NCBI GenBank assembly: GCA_037367405.1
Contig: JAZKJV010010130.1
Coordinates: 992,001 to 1,056,000, forward strand
Reading direction: 5' to 3'
Origin: Ottelia alismoides
Taxonomy: Eukaryota > Streptophyta > Magnoliopsida > Alismatales > Hydrocharitaceae
Length of the DNA stretch: 64,000 nucleotides
The notes under the pieces are model-generated. The model was not told where the DNA came from. It ran no database searches and saw only the letters and a list, made by a program, of their open reading frames with translations. Made by a program: the position numbers and the translations under genes. Positions 35,720-47,942 of this stretch are shown here, piece by piece (position 1 is the first letter of the stretch; the number at the start of each line of letters is the position of its first letter).

Positions 35720-36088
35720 TTGAGGATATCTACTCATGGAGCCGAGAAGAGAAGTAGAGCACGTATGCAACTTCAGCAGCATGGTTATACTTCTGAGTTT
35801 ATGGAGGACCTTGCACCTCCGATTGTCGTGGATACCACTTCAGCTTCTATTCCACAACCTATAGCATATAATCTAGATTTTGATTCCATGTTGCATAAAA
35901 ACGATTCATGTATGAAGAACTCTATTTCCGTTAATGCCAAGAATGATGTTTCAGTTCTTGATTCAGATTCTTTATCTTATGTTTCACTATCTTCAATCCC
36001 TTTCCCCTGTGCTCTTATGCCAATAACCTGGATTAAAAGACGAGGACATTTCGAAAATACCTTTAAGAGTAAGATTATATCATTGTGA
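35720..36088 (+). pseudogene. Unrecognised ORF joined to a chromovirus RT relic
   Basis: This ORF of 122 codons is Arg/Gln-rich at the N-terminus (EKRSRARMQLQQHGYTSEF) and Ser-rich later. The open frame extends upstream to about 35640 with an acidic/Arg stretch (PEESSEVEEERQ). I do not recognise the first 100 residues; they could be a gag piece. The last 20 codons overlap, in another frame, the start of the chromovirus RT relic (about 36036), so a junction lies near 36020-36036. Confidence 0.3.
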
Positions 36089-37663
36089 AGTTTATAACTC
36101 TCCTTTTGTTCTCATAAGTACTCTTGTAGTTTTTGTGGAGTTTATGAATAGGGCACTTTCAGAATACCTTGATAAATTTATGATTGTATTGTGGATAATT
36201 TTATTATAACTTTGGTGATCTAGAGAAATACCAAGTGCATCTCGATATTGTATTCAAAATTTTTTTCAGCATTAGCTCTATAGAAAGTGTTATAAATGTA
36301 ATGTCGGGCCGGACAAAATCATGTTCCTAATTAATTTTTTTCATATTTAATCATTGAAGTTGATCGAATTAAGATGAAAGATATATTACTTTGGAGTATG
36401 TTGGGAAATATTTTAGAGACTCATAGATCTCAATGGCGATAAGGTACATCGGTTATCCATATCGAACTTTTTCATATATTGTAATAACATGATTCATTAC
36501 AAAGGATACAAAGTTTATACATTTATAGGAGTGTGATTGAAGTTTTTTAAAAAAAATTAAAGTAAAAATTTACTTTGACTCTAATCGTGGAGCTAACCAT
36601 TATGCACTGAGGCATATGATTTAAATTGATACATTCGAAAAAAATAGAGGCATGATTTATGAAAATGGTATTGGTTATATGTCACTCCAACTTAGATCAC
36701 AAGAGAGTAACTATCATACTCATGGCTTGATTTCATCAATGATAATAATTTTATGTAATAGATTGGTGACATTACCGATACGGTAGAAGAAATTGAGGTA
36801 AGTAGATGGAGAAAGGTAACACAAAAAGATGTTGATATTTCAAAAAAAATTAAAATGTCCAAGAAGAAAGAATCCAATCTCATGAATTGAGTTGACGAGG
36901 ACATGAGATACTCCCTTCTATTAATGAAATTTCTTTAGATGTTATAGGTACTCAATTGAAGTTTAACACATCATTTCATTCATAGTCTAATAATCAATTA
37001 GAAAGGATCATTCAGACACTAGAAGATATGCTGACTACAAGCACTCCAGATGTCGCACATAGATGCGATAGACATCTTCCGTTAGTGGAGTTCTATTATA
37101 ATAGTACCTATCCCTTGAGGCTTCAAGATGACTCCCTATAAAACAGCACATAGAAGGCCTTAAAAGAGGTTGTTTGGAGCACCATGAATACTGATCACTC
37201 TGTAAAAGAGTTGAGTTTCCCAATTAAGAGCTTGTATTCAAAAATAAAAAAAAATCCCCATCCAAAGTTATCGATGCGTAGGTACAGAAAGCTCGACCCC
37301 ATAAAAATAAGACCTTTTGAGATCTTGCAAAGGATTGACAATATGACATATCGATTGCATTGCCACCACAATACTTAATGCTACAAGATATATTCCACAA
37401 GTCCATGTTGAGAAATTACGATCATGCCCTTCACATAAGATCAAACAAGAAGTCTCGATATTCAATCAAATTGTCCTTTGAAGAGAATTTAGCATGAGTC
37501 GCCGATGGGTGAAAGCACCAGATTCATCAAAACAAAATTTCCATGATTAAAATTATTTGGGAGCATCATCAAACGAATATGAGGGCTATTAGAGTTAAAA
37601 AGTGAGATGAAAAATTAACCTGGATCTCTGGTATATCCTAACTAAGAAATTTCGAGGACGAAA
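36036..37663 (+). pseudogene. Degenerate chromovirus (Tekay/Del-type) pol
   Basis: RT text is readable near 36036-36330 across frames: EDISKIPLRVR, then VFVEFMNRALSEYLDKFMIV, with the catalytic IDD region decayed. Integrase core remnants follow at about 36970-37170 (SNNQLERIIQTLEDML, HLPLVEFYYNSTY). The C-terminal integrase module is open at 37184-37378 (RKLDPIKIRPFEILQRIDNMTYRLHC), resembling the PFKILKKI-type segment of chromoviruses. The 3' end carries ATTTCGAGGACGAAATTTTT, a phrase typical of Tekay/Del 3' ends, immediately before the polypurine tract. Much of RNase H and the integrase N-terminus is missing or unreadable. Confidence 0.75.
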
Positions 37664-37683
37664 TTTTTTTAAGGGTGGTAGAT
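37664..37683 (+). other. Polypurine tract of the chromovirus element
   Basis: TTTTTTTAAGGGTGGTAGAT directly precedes TGTAACGG, the usual arrangement for Tekay/Del-type elements. Confidence 0.75.
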
Positions 37684-39087
37684 TGTAACGGTTGAATTTT
37701 TGGAAAAAATCCCAATAGCATTTCCACCCTTCCATTATTGGCCAATTCATTGCCAAATTGAATGGGATTTAATATCCCATCAATTCTCTCATTGGTATCT
37801 ATAAAATCTGAATACCCTCACCTTCCCAACGTCAATTGCCATTGCCAATGAGAGAGATGAGAGAAGAGAGGGAGAGAGAAAGATGGATAGAGAAAGAGAT
37901 CTCATGAGAGTTTCATATTCGTCAAAGAAAATGACGTCGTCGAATTGGAGAAGGAGAGTATGGATACGTAACCGGAAGGAGCGTGGCTACCGCGACGAAG
38001 AGAGTCAAGAATTGGGCACGAGGTATGTATCGGATTTAGGATTTTGTATAAATCAAGATCAAGTTTGAGACGCAGCCTCTTAATGTATGTGTCGGTTTAG
38101 GATATTATATGAACAAATATCGTATATGAAACACAACTTTTAGTTGTTTATATTGGCTTTACGTTATTACGAATATACTCTGATTCTATTTAGAATAGGT
38201 AGCTGAATATATTCATGGCTTAGAAATATTTATGATCACAGAGATTAGATCCTAACTACGATTTATTAATGTATGTGTCGAGGTTACAATGTAGCACATA
38301 TACATAATGTTTTGACTTGAAATAAAACATCAAAATATATATGTGCTAACTTTGTATGAAAAGTGGAAATAGTATCACCCACAACAGTTTATTGTGAAAA
38401 TTCCATGCCTAAGATTTGCGACTTTTCCATCATGCATGAATGTTCAAACATGAGAAACTGATATATATGGCTAATGTTATTACGATTACTCACTCTCCAT
38501 AATATTTTAATGCATCACCACACTGTATCATAGATCCCCTTTATCCATGCGTATATGACTTTAACGATTGTTATGCATCATGATTAATTTAGGGGGAGAC
38601 TACTGTATATATAAAATAACAAAGAATGGTTAGGAAACTGTAATAGTATTGGATGGAATTAGTCTTTAAGGTGCTGGATATTCTTGCATGAAAGGAATAT
38701 TTGTTTTTTTGTTAACTTTGGACCACACGTAGATTCCATAAGATACTCTTGCCATTTTTAGAAATTGTGTAATATTTTTCTTTCCTAAACACTGTGAGTC
38801 CATTACACAAACGTGGATTAGATAATTTATCTATTTGAAATCATTAAAAAATTCCTTTTCTTTTTCCATGTCAGTAATAATCTTATTAGACACGATCTGC
38901 AAGAGCTTGGGAACACATATAAGATACAATGTTCATTCCTACTGTGAATATTAACCGACCAAAAAAAGAAAGAAAAGGAAAATGAAAATGAGAACAAAGT
39001 TATTTCACTCTATAAGAGCTAATGAAGATTAAGGCACAGACTCATAAAGAGTCACATGGACGATCGCAAGGGGTCGTGTGAGGCCAT

Positions 39088-39281
39088 GGGGCAACGCCGT
39101 AAGGGGTGTATGGTTGCAAGGAACCAAAGAGGCAAAAGCTAAGTCCTCTACAGTTTTTCCTACACTGTCATGTTAATGCCGCAAGGGGCAACGCCGCAAG
39201 GGGCGTATGGTTGCACGGAACCACATAGGCAAAAGCTAAGTCCTCTACAGTTGTAGCTACACTGTCATGTTATGTTATGGA
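39088..39281 (+). repeat. 97-bp tandem duplication in the chromovirus LTR
   Basis: Two units start GGGGCAACGCCG at 39088 and 39185 and share GCAAAAGCTAAGTCCTCTAC and ACACTGTCATGTTA. The GCCGYAAGGGG word also repeats inside each unit. Confidence 0.9.
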
Positions 39282-39370
39282 CCGCTAGTGCCAGCGGTAA
39301 AGCCAGCAAAGCCATCAAAGCCGCCTAAGAATATAACAATCAAGACAACCCTAAACATTGAAAATATTAC

Positions 39371-39557
39371 GGGTATATGTGCAATTTTGTTAATGTCTTG
39401 GGTATATATGAAATTTTGTTAATGTCATGGGTATATATGCAATTTTGTTAATGTCATGGGTATATATATGCAATTTTGTTAATGTCATGGGTTTATATGC
39501 AATTTCGTTAATGTCATGGGCATATGTGAAATTTTGTTAATATTAAGGTATATGTGT
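39371..39557 (+). repeat. Minisatellite of about six 29-bp units
   Basis: Repeats of GGGTATATATGC-AATTTTGTTAATGTCAT with small changes; one unit carries an extra AT. The last unit decays to AATTTTGTTAATATTA. Confidence 0.92.
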
Positions 39558-39559
39558 AA

Positions 39560-39840
39560 ATGGATTGAAAAGTCATGCAAGAAATGGTTATGCAAGGAAA
39601 TGGTTTATAAATGGTAAGCCATTATAAGTTATGAAAGAAATGGTTTATAATGATGAACCATTACATGCTATGAAAGAAATAGTTTTGAAAGGTAAGCCAT
39701 TACATGTTGTGAAAGAAATTGTCTATAATGGTAACCCATTACATGTTATGCAAGGAAATGATTTAATCAAAGATAAATCGTTATACGTTATAAGAGAAAT
39801 GGTTTAAGAATAATAAACCGTCACAAGTCATGCAAAAGTT
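39560..39840 (+). repeat. Degenerate repeats of about 45 bp
   Basis: About six units of the pattern GAAAGAAATGGTTTATAATGG, then TAAGCCATTACATGTTAT, with many substitutions. GGTTTAT and its partner AACCATT/AAGCCATT make each unit weakly self-complementary. Confidence 0.75.
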
Positions 39841-40485
39841 TTTTAAGGGGTTAATCCGAAAGAATGATCTAAATGATAAAGGATGCGTAAAAATATCTTG
39901 AATTTCAGAACCATATCCCTTATGATGAAAAATGATGGCTTATATATTTTTATGTGTATTGAACATGTATATTCATGTCGAATTCAATATGCAACTTGTT
40001 AGGGAACAAAGTTAGACATGCATGGGACAATTAGGCACGTAATGATGTTATTCCATTGAGAGTTAAGTACATGAATTATAACGTGATAAAAGGCTGTTAG
40101 AATTCCCATGGATGGACCCCGATACATACTGGGCATTAGGCTCATGCAAATTTATTTCACGTGAAGAACAAGTTTGATCAAGCATTCAAGTTCATGCGAT
40201 AAAAATAAGACATTCAGCGCGGTATGTATAATTGCATGGTTTATGGTGGATATTTGTATGCTCACTGGAATAAGGACCCATGTTGTGAAATTGTTTAGTT
40301 TCTTTTGCAAGTATACCCTTTATAGATGTTGTAATAATAGAACTCTTGGTTGAATTGGATTTTATGGATCTTTTTGAGAATGATTTTTGTATGCTCAATG
40401 ATTACCATGCATGAATCGGTAACGGTTCGGTCGTGCGAATTCAAGTAGCATGCTTCCGTCAGTCATCGCGACCCGTTCCGTTACA

Positions 40486-41734
40486 ACTATGCTTCTACCC
40501 GGGGCCCCAAGGGTTCATGCCCCTCCCTTGGCGGTAACTACTCCTCTACCCACATGCCTTCATGATTGATATGGAATGTAGAATTTACCAAGAATGGATA
40601 ATGTTTCAGTTTCAGATTGATGCTGCAATGCTATGCTACAAGAGAAACTAATAATATGATGAAGAAACCTCCATCCAGTTGTTCATCATGGTTCCACCAG
40701 AGTTCTACATTATAACTGGCTGATTAAAGCTCAGAAGAATTGACTCTAGATGATCCAAGTTGCACATTTTGAAATGATAAATCTATGTTTCCTTTAATTC
40801 CACTAAGAATCAAAGCTAGATGTCCGACTAATTAATGCCCGCCATAAATCTGACTTGCAAAAATGCAGTTGAAGAATAATTAATTTCATCTATGTCACCA
40901 TCATTGAATCAAAAGAAAAGGATTTTCCTATCCTATCTCTCCATCTTCTTTTTTAATTTTAGTAAGCAACCTTCTCCAGTGAAGGACAACTTCCCTGGGG
41001 ATGCAACAGAGAATTTCCCCAAGGGATTTCGTAGGGCTACAATGCAACATAGATTTTCCCTTAGTAATCTCCCTTACAATATGCCATGATTCAAGGAAAG
41101 GGACCAAAGGATACATCATACAAGTACATGATAGACTGGGTTATCTTATCATGGGGACTTTACGTTCAACATTCGTGGAACCAAACTGTGATACGAATTT
41201 AAGATCATGGGTTACTTAGATCATACCACTGAAGTTAGCATTGCCATATAACAAAAAGGTAGAACATAGTTCAGTGTCAAAATGTCACATTATTTTATTT
41301 GGATCCTCATTAATATATATCAAAAAGGACGTTATATAAATTATCCTAATCCCTTTAAAATTATGGAGAATATCTGTATTATCTCATGTGGGTATGTCCA
41401 TGCATCTTTGAAAAAGCATGCTTGAAGTTGACTTAAGATGCTACTGGTCCATCATTGAAGGTGAATGAGAAGAGTCAAAAGGGCGATGATCAGATGTGGA
41501 TAATCATATGAATTTCATTGAAAAGGGAAAGAGACCGAGGTACAAGATTGGTCATTCCATTCCAATATGGACAAAAATGTGCCACACACCGTGCCATAAC
41601 TTAATATTATGGACAACATTCTCTGCGTAGCATCCTTCATTTTTAAGACCTTGATAATTTAAAATTACCTACAACACCATTGGCCAACATCTATCCTAAT
41701 GGTGGGAGAGTTTCCACCATTGGCCGTTCATGTT
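40486..41734. other. Stretch without a recognised feature
   Basis: Follows the chromovirus LTR and is presumably the older target DNA. Only ORFs of 60-72 codons occur and none shows a motif. I see no repeat or RNA gene in it. Confidence 0.5.
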
Positions 41735-41995
41735 CTATAGCTTCTCCTAACAACATTGAAACCAGCAATATTTCACTACTCCATACCTATCTTTCCTAAT
41801 TAGAGACATCGCCAGACATGAGAACAAGTACTCTGCATCATCATCTCCAACCCAACAAACTTGCAAAGTCTTGTCCCAATCCACACCCCACCGACGGGGT
41901 CCCTTCTTTACCAATCTTTTCCTCAACAGCAAGGCATGCAACCTAACCTTTGGCAACACCTTAGTAACGTAAAATCAATTTACAATACGTGGTAA
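41735..41995 (-). pseudogene. LINE reverse-transcriptase tail (zinc-ribbon region)
   Basis: The minus strand reads LPKVRLHALLLRKRL, RRWGVDWDKTLQVCWVGDDDAEYLF, which fits the C-terminal zf-RVT region of plant L1-type LINEs (a P-K-V-R-L-H motif, then a C-x-x-C-like pair followed by acidic residues and E-Y/H-L-F). The open frame is 70 codons; the frame is lost upstream (to about 42300), where similar text continues without clear motifs. This is a 3' fragment only; no endonuclease domain is seen. Confidence 0.6.
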
Positions 41996-43030
41996 AGTCA
42001 TACTCCAGACTCTCCAGAGCCCTCGTCCTACTTGGGAGCCTCATGAACTGAAAAGTTGTCATACCTCCAACTACACGCCTCCATAAGCCTCTTCGCAAGC
42101 GACATTTTCTAAAAGCAAAACTATATCTGATAACTCCTCAACTGCTGGTCAGACAAGGAAGTTGCAAATGTGGATAACTTATCCCCATCCCAGCAGTTGT
42201 TAACACATGCCTCCCTATCCTTGAAGCGTGCACAACTGTATAAGGTCTATGCCAAGATCCCACATATACTCTAATTATCTCATCAAATCCTGTAGGGTAT
42301 GCTGCATATATGCACGTTTGTGGTCAAAATTGATAAGGTCTAAGCATATTAGAAGGATATTCACTTGGCTCATAAAATTGAACGTATGAAAGGAGGCATC
42401 CGACTAAGAATACTGTGGAAACCGCATCAAGGAAATAAGGGAAAATTCATACCTCAAGAAAATGAGTTTCCTCGTTTTCTTTACCCATGAAGAACGGTGT
42501 GGTCATTGCCTCGAATGCAAGATGAAACCATCCACGAGGATCGCCTCGCTCTTCCCTACATGGATGTGGTCTTGGATCATTGATCCGGGACATTCCGGCG
42601 ACGCGCCGATGAGGGGAGGGGAGGAGAAAGTGAGGAGGAAGGGCTGGAATCTTGAGCTGGGCGTTTGGGAAGAGAATGGGATGGGTTATAATGTCTTAAC
42701 CCGGATTCGGATCTGGGTTCGGATCCGAATATGACATGTACCCCTTCTCACTGAAATAGTCGTAACTCGGGCTCCCGAAGTCAAATTTTTGCGTTCTTGG
42801 ACTCTTTGGAAAGATATCTACGAGCTATTCAAAATGTATTATTAAATAGATTTTTAGGACACTATAATAAAAGAAGATTTGCTATTAAGCCCAGATCCAG
42901 TTGGATTTTGTTGTTAAGCCCCTGTTCGGATTTTGGGGTTTTCACATTACCTAGCTATTTTTTCTAAATAGCCTGTGATTGTCATATGGGCGAGGGTTTA
43001 AAGATTATCCCAATAATTGCTCTTTGGGCT
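41996..43030. other. LINE-derived remnant and copia-end sequence, no intact gene
   Basis: 41996-42300 probably continues the LINE relic. 42462-42734 is a 90-codon plus ORF with a GC-rich centre and an imperfect CGGATCTGGGTTCGGATC repeat near 42700, without a domain. 42760-42870 has text (GTAACTCGGGCTCCCGAAG) of a kind common in retroelement LTRs. Confidence 0.35.
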
Positions 43031-43040
43031 AGTGGGAGAT
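43031..43040 (+). other. Ty1/copia-type polypurine tract
   Basis: AGTGGGAGAT directly followed by TGTTGGACAT is the classic 3' junction of plant Ty1/copia elements. Confidence 0.7.
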
Positions 43041-45582
43041 TGTTGGACATGTGAGCACACTGCAAGCCATTATACAATAAATGTTATTGCAAATATCATT
43101 CCCTGATCTTAAATGAAGAATAATTAATTTGCATAATAGGTCCTTAGAACAATTAGGGTTATGTATCATGGCCATCTTGATGATCATACAGATGTTGATT
43201 CAATTATTGAATCATAGAGGTTGGTGCTTGGATGAATATCTAAAGAGTTAGATTGAGGACTCATAAAGCACCATCAAATGATTATTAAGAGATGATCTCC
43301 ACTCTGAGAAGGAGATGGCAATCGTTTCTCTAAAGGCTGATATGTGACTGACCTCATGATACATGTTATATGCATGGGAATATATATTCAGAGGTGTCAG
43401 ATTAGTTAGATCAAAGAGTTGACTTAACGAGATCGAGATAACCAAAGTCCTATGTTGTATGCTATCACGATATTGGCGCGTCTCCTATGCTCGGAGACAG
43501 ATGTATTACTATATGTCTGAGTATGTACATTTGACAGACCAATAGGTTGATGACTTAACCAAGGTCTATACACCGACGTGCTGATATGCATGCAAGGGCA
43601 TATCAGTAATACGATATCTCAAAGGGATCATACAGGTTCATTTACTGAACCAGAAGATATGATCTCACTCATGAGATATTAGGAAGATTAAATTTTGTGC
43701 ACGGTCGCTTTGGAGGCTTTACTGAATTTGTAGGTTTGATATATGTTTTTGGAAAGTATATGATGATCACCTAGGTATGATATATGCTTTTATAAAGTAT
43801 ATGATCCCATACCAACTCTCAATGATCAAATGAGAAACTTAATGATAAAACCATGAAGGAGACAATCTAAAAGAGATCTAAAACTTCGGGTTTATTTTGG
43901 TCTTCCAGTATGCAGGATGTACAGGTATTAGGAATACATGAGGGTCATGTGATCATAAACGATTGTATAACCATGATGCTTCCATTCTGAGGGAGTGATG
44001 AAATAGGTTTCGATTTTAGTGACTTCTCTCAGTAGAGAAGTGATCTGATCTTGGTCCAAATGTCGGACACATATATGAATGTGATTCGGATGCAATGTGA
44101 AGATTAGATGTGTAGTCTTGATTTAATCAAGCATCTTTAGGAGGTCCACAAGACCTGGATTTGAGATGTGATCTCGATATCCAAGTCACAATACATGGAA
44201 CAATATAATCATATTGTCTTTATCTTCAAGTACCCGCGGAGAAAGCGCATTGTTCTTGAAAGAGATCAAAAATAATTTCAATTTTGATGTATGTATCCGA
44301 GCATTGAGAAGATTGATTATTAAATGTGATTTAATTATCATGAATAATATGAATTTGATTCATATTATAAGGAGAGTTATCTAAGATAATTAAATGGGAT
44401 TTAATTATCAAAGATGTGAATAATGTGAATGTGATTCATCTTATTTGGGCATATGAGAATAAAGATCCAAGATGATTTAATGTGATTTAATTATTATGGA
44501 TATGAATAATGTGGATAGCATTATCCATATTAATCAGGTATATTATAAATGTGATTTGTAATATATTAGAGAGACATTTTGTGATTTATATTTGTTGATA
44601 ATTATTGATGTAAATTGGATTCACATTAGATAATTAATTGAAAATATAATTTACATTTTATTTTGGGTTGTGAATGTGATTCACAATTTTTCAATGGCAT
44701 AATTAAAATATTCACAAATTAATTTGGAATTAATTTTGTGAATATATTCGCAATAAAAGTTGTTGCAGATATTTCAGAGGACTATATGAGATATTATATC
44801 TCACATAAAATAGAGAAAAAGGAGTCATCATAATGGGTAGTGGATGGCCACCCTTGAATTGTTCAAAAGTGGTCGTCCCTCTATTTTAGGGGTTAACTCT
44901 TTCTCTCTTTATCCTCTTATCTGAATTGATTTAATGAAATTAAATTATGTCGATGACAATTCAATGTATATTTAATTTAATTAAATTATTTATTGTTGTC
45001 TTTTCACAACAAGATCATGGTTATTGAAAGAAACACAAATCAATCTCATCCATTTGATTTGTGTGCACATGGATTGAGATCCATGGATCCCAAAACCCTA
45101 TATAAAAAATGGCACCCCTTACTCTTCGGAATATACATTAACAATGAACATATGCTCTCTCTCTACACATCATGTGTCTCTCTCTGATTGTGGTCGTCCA
45201 CCATGGAGCCATTGAGAGAGTCGGCATTACTATAGCATTGTCATTATGCTGCCAGAGTATTTGCTTGTGGATCTCCGTATCCTTCGGTACGCATCGCTCT
45301 TGAAGAAGACATTGGATCTTGTGTGACGAGATCACGAGGTTTGCCTCTTGGATCATCAACATGGATTGCGAGGAGCACGCGTCTCATCAATGTGCTCGCA
45401 AGCGTCTCCTCCACCGGATTGTACTTGAGACAGGAGGTCTCTTCATTTAGAGACTTGATTGGAACCACTCTTCAAGAGGTAACCTTAATACCTAATTGTG
45501 GTTTAGATGAAATGATCCGAGAAGTGTTCTAGGATCATGTGATTTCATCGTTTAAAATTTATAAATTATGCTGCCTCAAGCA
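43041..45582 (+). mobile_element. LTR, Ty1/copia-type (copy 2)
   Basis: It starts TGTTGGACATGTGAGC after the polypurine tract and ends near GCTGCCTCAAGCA. It aligns with 30157-32620 throughout but has three units of the AATGTGATTTAATTATCATG repeat (about 44310-44520) against two in copy 1. CTATATAAAA at about 45097 is the TATA box. A hairpin-rich U3 is shared by both copies, for example TGTGAAT-GTG-ATTCACA at 44669-44685. No matching 5-bp target duplication was found around the 30157-45582 interval. Confidence 0.75.
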
Positions 45583-46859
45583 ACTAGTGCGACTAGTCAC
45601 TCCCGATCACATACTATGCGATCCCCACGATTCAATGATCCGCTTAAGGATCTTACCATATCCTTCACGCTCTACTTTTCCATTCACTATCACCGAGACG
45701 GGTGGTCGGAGCTCTCGATTCTCTCTCGCATAAAGGTGGATCAAAGGAAAAATTGAGTAGAAAGAGAAGAAATTAGAAGTTAGAAACATGGTGGAATAGA
45801 GGAGTTGAATGGGAGGTTAAAGAAAATGGTGAGGTAGAATGGGAGGTTAGATGAAGACTTAGTGGTTAATGAAAGAAAAAGGAAGATAGTGTAGATAATG
45901 AAAAAAAATAAAAGAAAAAAAATAAAGTAGGCTACTAAAAAGTAAAAGATAAAAGAAAAGAAAATGTGAAAATTGCAAACACGCTAACGAAGAAAAAGCA
46001 AGGAACAAAACAGACCATATGTACACTATTTTTTTACTTTTTCTATTTTTTTTATTTTCAATAAAATATATTTACAAAATAAAAATAAAACAAAATACTA
46101 GAAATAAAATATTTTTTTTAAAATTTTTTTAATAATTATGACATTTAAAATAAAAAATGAGAAAAGAAAAAATATGTACATTATATACAAAGTCACGTTG
46201 TCTTATTTGACAAAACTTTTTTTTGAGAATTTTTTTATTACGTCAATTATTAAAATTTATAATAAATAAATTAATAAAAAAAATAAATAAGGATTAGATT
46301 TGTACAAGAAAAAATAAAAGTCACATTTATTTCATTATATACAATATACAACGAGGTCCCAGAACTCAAATTTTGCAAATGAGATCCGATTGTAATGAAA
46401 CCACTCTCATTGGATATATAATTTTCTAAATTAAACTTTTAGTGAGTTTGGTGAATCTGGAGTTCATACGTAGCAGGAATTTAGCTGGGAAGTTGGACTT
46501 TATGTTTTTTTCTCTTAGGTATCTAGGAGTATTTATTTATGGTGAAATTTATTTTATATTTTTGTATTTTTATAAACATTTTTATAAACAAGTCAGAGAA
46601 AGAATTAGTAAAAAAAAACAAGTTAATTTGAAATTATTATAAATACATGACGTTTGGACTATTTACAGGTGAAAAAACTCCTTTATTTTACAGCTTTTTA
46701 TTATTAATTTATTTTGTATAATATAATATATAATAATTAGTATATTTTATTACAAGAATAATTTTATTAATTTATTGATTTTATGGATATTTATTTGAGA
46801 TTTTACTCAGGGATTTTTCTAATATCAATATATTGAGATGATGAATCGTGGATTCATCA
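45583..46859 (-). mobile_element. Truncated gypsy LTR (minus strand)
   Basis: On the minus strand it starts TGATGAATC at 46859, just after AAGTATAGGGGG, with a perfect 9-bp hairpin (46839-46859). It shares the segment near 46350-46500 (GAACTCAAATTTTGCAAA, GGAGTTCATACG) with 8460-8590 in the minus LTR of the first element. About 1.28 kb remains; the U5 end is lost against the LTR ending at about 45582. Confidence 0.65.
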
Positions 46860-47942
46860 CCCCCTATACTTAAACTTTGCTAGTCCTCGAGTAAATAAAG
46901 AATGACTAAGTTGGATTAACCGTTGACTGTGCATGTGAATACAAAACCTGATCCATTAAAGAACTCTCGATTTTAGTGATCCAAAAAATCTAAGCTGAAC
47001 CGAGCTCTAGTCAAAAGGTTTTCAATTTCCCTAATCATCAGACTCTCTTTATACACATATATAATAGGGATATGACTTTAAGTGCGGACTCCAGTTACAA
47101 GAGTAGAGTCACAACTTGACCTAAGGTTCCAGTCCAAGAGACTTTCCTAAGAACCTGATCCTGAACACTATGGAATAAACCATTTCTTGCATCCAATCCA
47201 CCGTCTCTTTAGTTGTCAGACTTAAAAGTGTAGATGGATGGCCAGTTGATGGAGGGCATATGATTGTGTCATTTATTCTCTCCTTCTCATTGGAACAAGG
47301 ATCCTCTCGAGTGCCTTATAAACTCAACATATGTATTTTTTTTACATTGATCAATGTGTCTGTCAAGAGAATTCAGATTCGTCGGCACTTGTTTTCCTGG
47401 GAGTACACTAGGGTGCGTCTCGTTTGAGTATTTAAGATACCTTCGATACCCAAACTTGTATCACTATACGATCAGAGCCCTTTTTGGGTGCTAGTCTGAC
47501 TCCTTGTCCTTATAGCGATGGTCCAAGTGGACACTTTGAAATGGTTGGGAGCTCTCGCCTTCAGTGGTAGCTCTTTGATGTTTTACTTTGTATGGCGAGA
47601 TTTTTCTGTCAATATTTCTTTCTTTTTTTCTGTATTTTTTTGCTAGCTCCACTACTTTTACCAAGAGTTGGTGCACACTAATTAACAACTTTTTTTAGAT
47701 TTCACCCACCCTAGCACATAGTTAAATGTCAAGAGATAGTACAAGAACCATGTACTCATAATAGCTAAACGTGTTGACACTCAGGTATCGTGAAGCCTTA
47801 ACTGATTTTATCCCATCCTCAAGCATCATAAATCAGGTCGAACTCTAATCCCTCATCCTAGTTCCTCAAGTGAAATTTTAACTCATCTCATCATAATTGT
47901 AGTCGTGTACGTGAGGTGTTGATCATATTCTTAAGGCAGATA
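46860..47942 (-). mobile_element. 3' noncoding zone of a minus-strand gypsy element
   Basis: The polypurine tract (CCCCCTATACTTAAAC on the plus strand, 46860-46875) is followed by the same ordered text as the plus-strand zones at 9060-9688 and 24241-25641. No gene. Confidence 0.7.

Larger units (their letters stand above)
37684..40485 (+). mobile_element. 3' LTR of the chromovirus (Tekay/Del-type) element
   Basis: It starts TGTAACGG and ends CCGTTACA (40478-40485), perfect 8-bp inverted termini, giving 2802 bp. TATAAAA lies near 37800. Inside are a 97-bp duplication, a 29-bp array and a run of roughly 45-bp units (39088-39840). No coding region is supported; the 61-codon ORF at 37883 is incidental. 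Confidence 0.85.

Noticed and set aside
39371..39557. CRISPR-like array
   Set aside because: The 29-bp units are directly adjacent with no unique spacers, and the setting is a plant LTR; this is a minisatellite.
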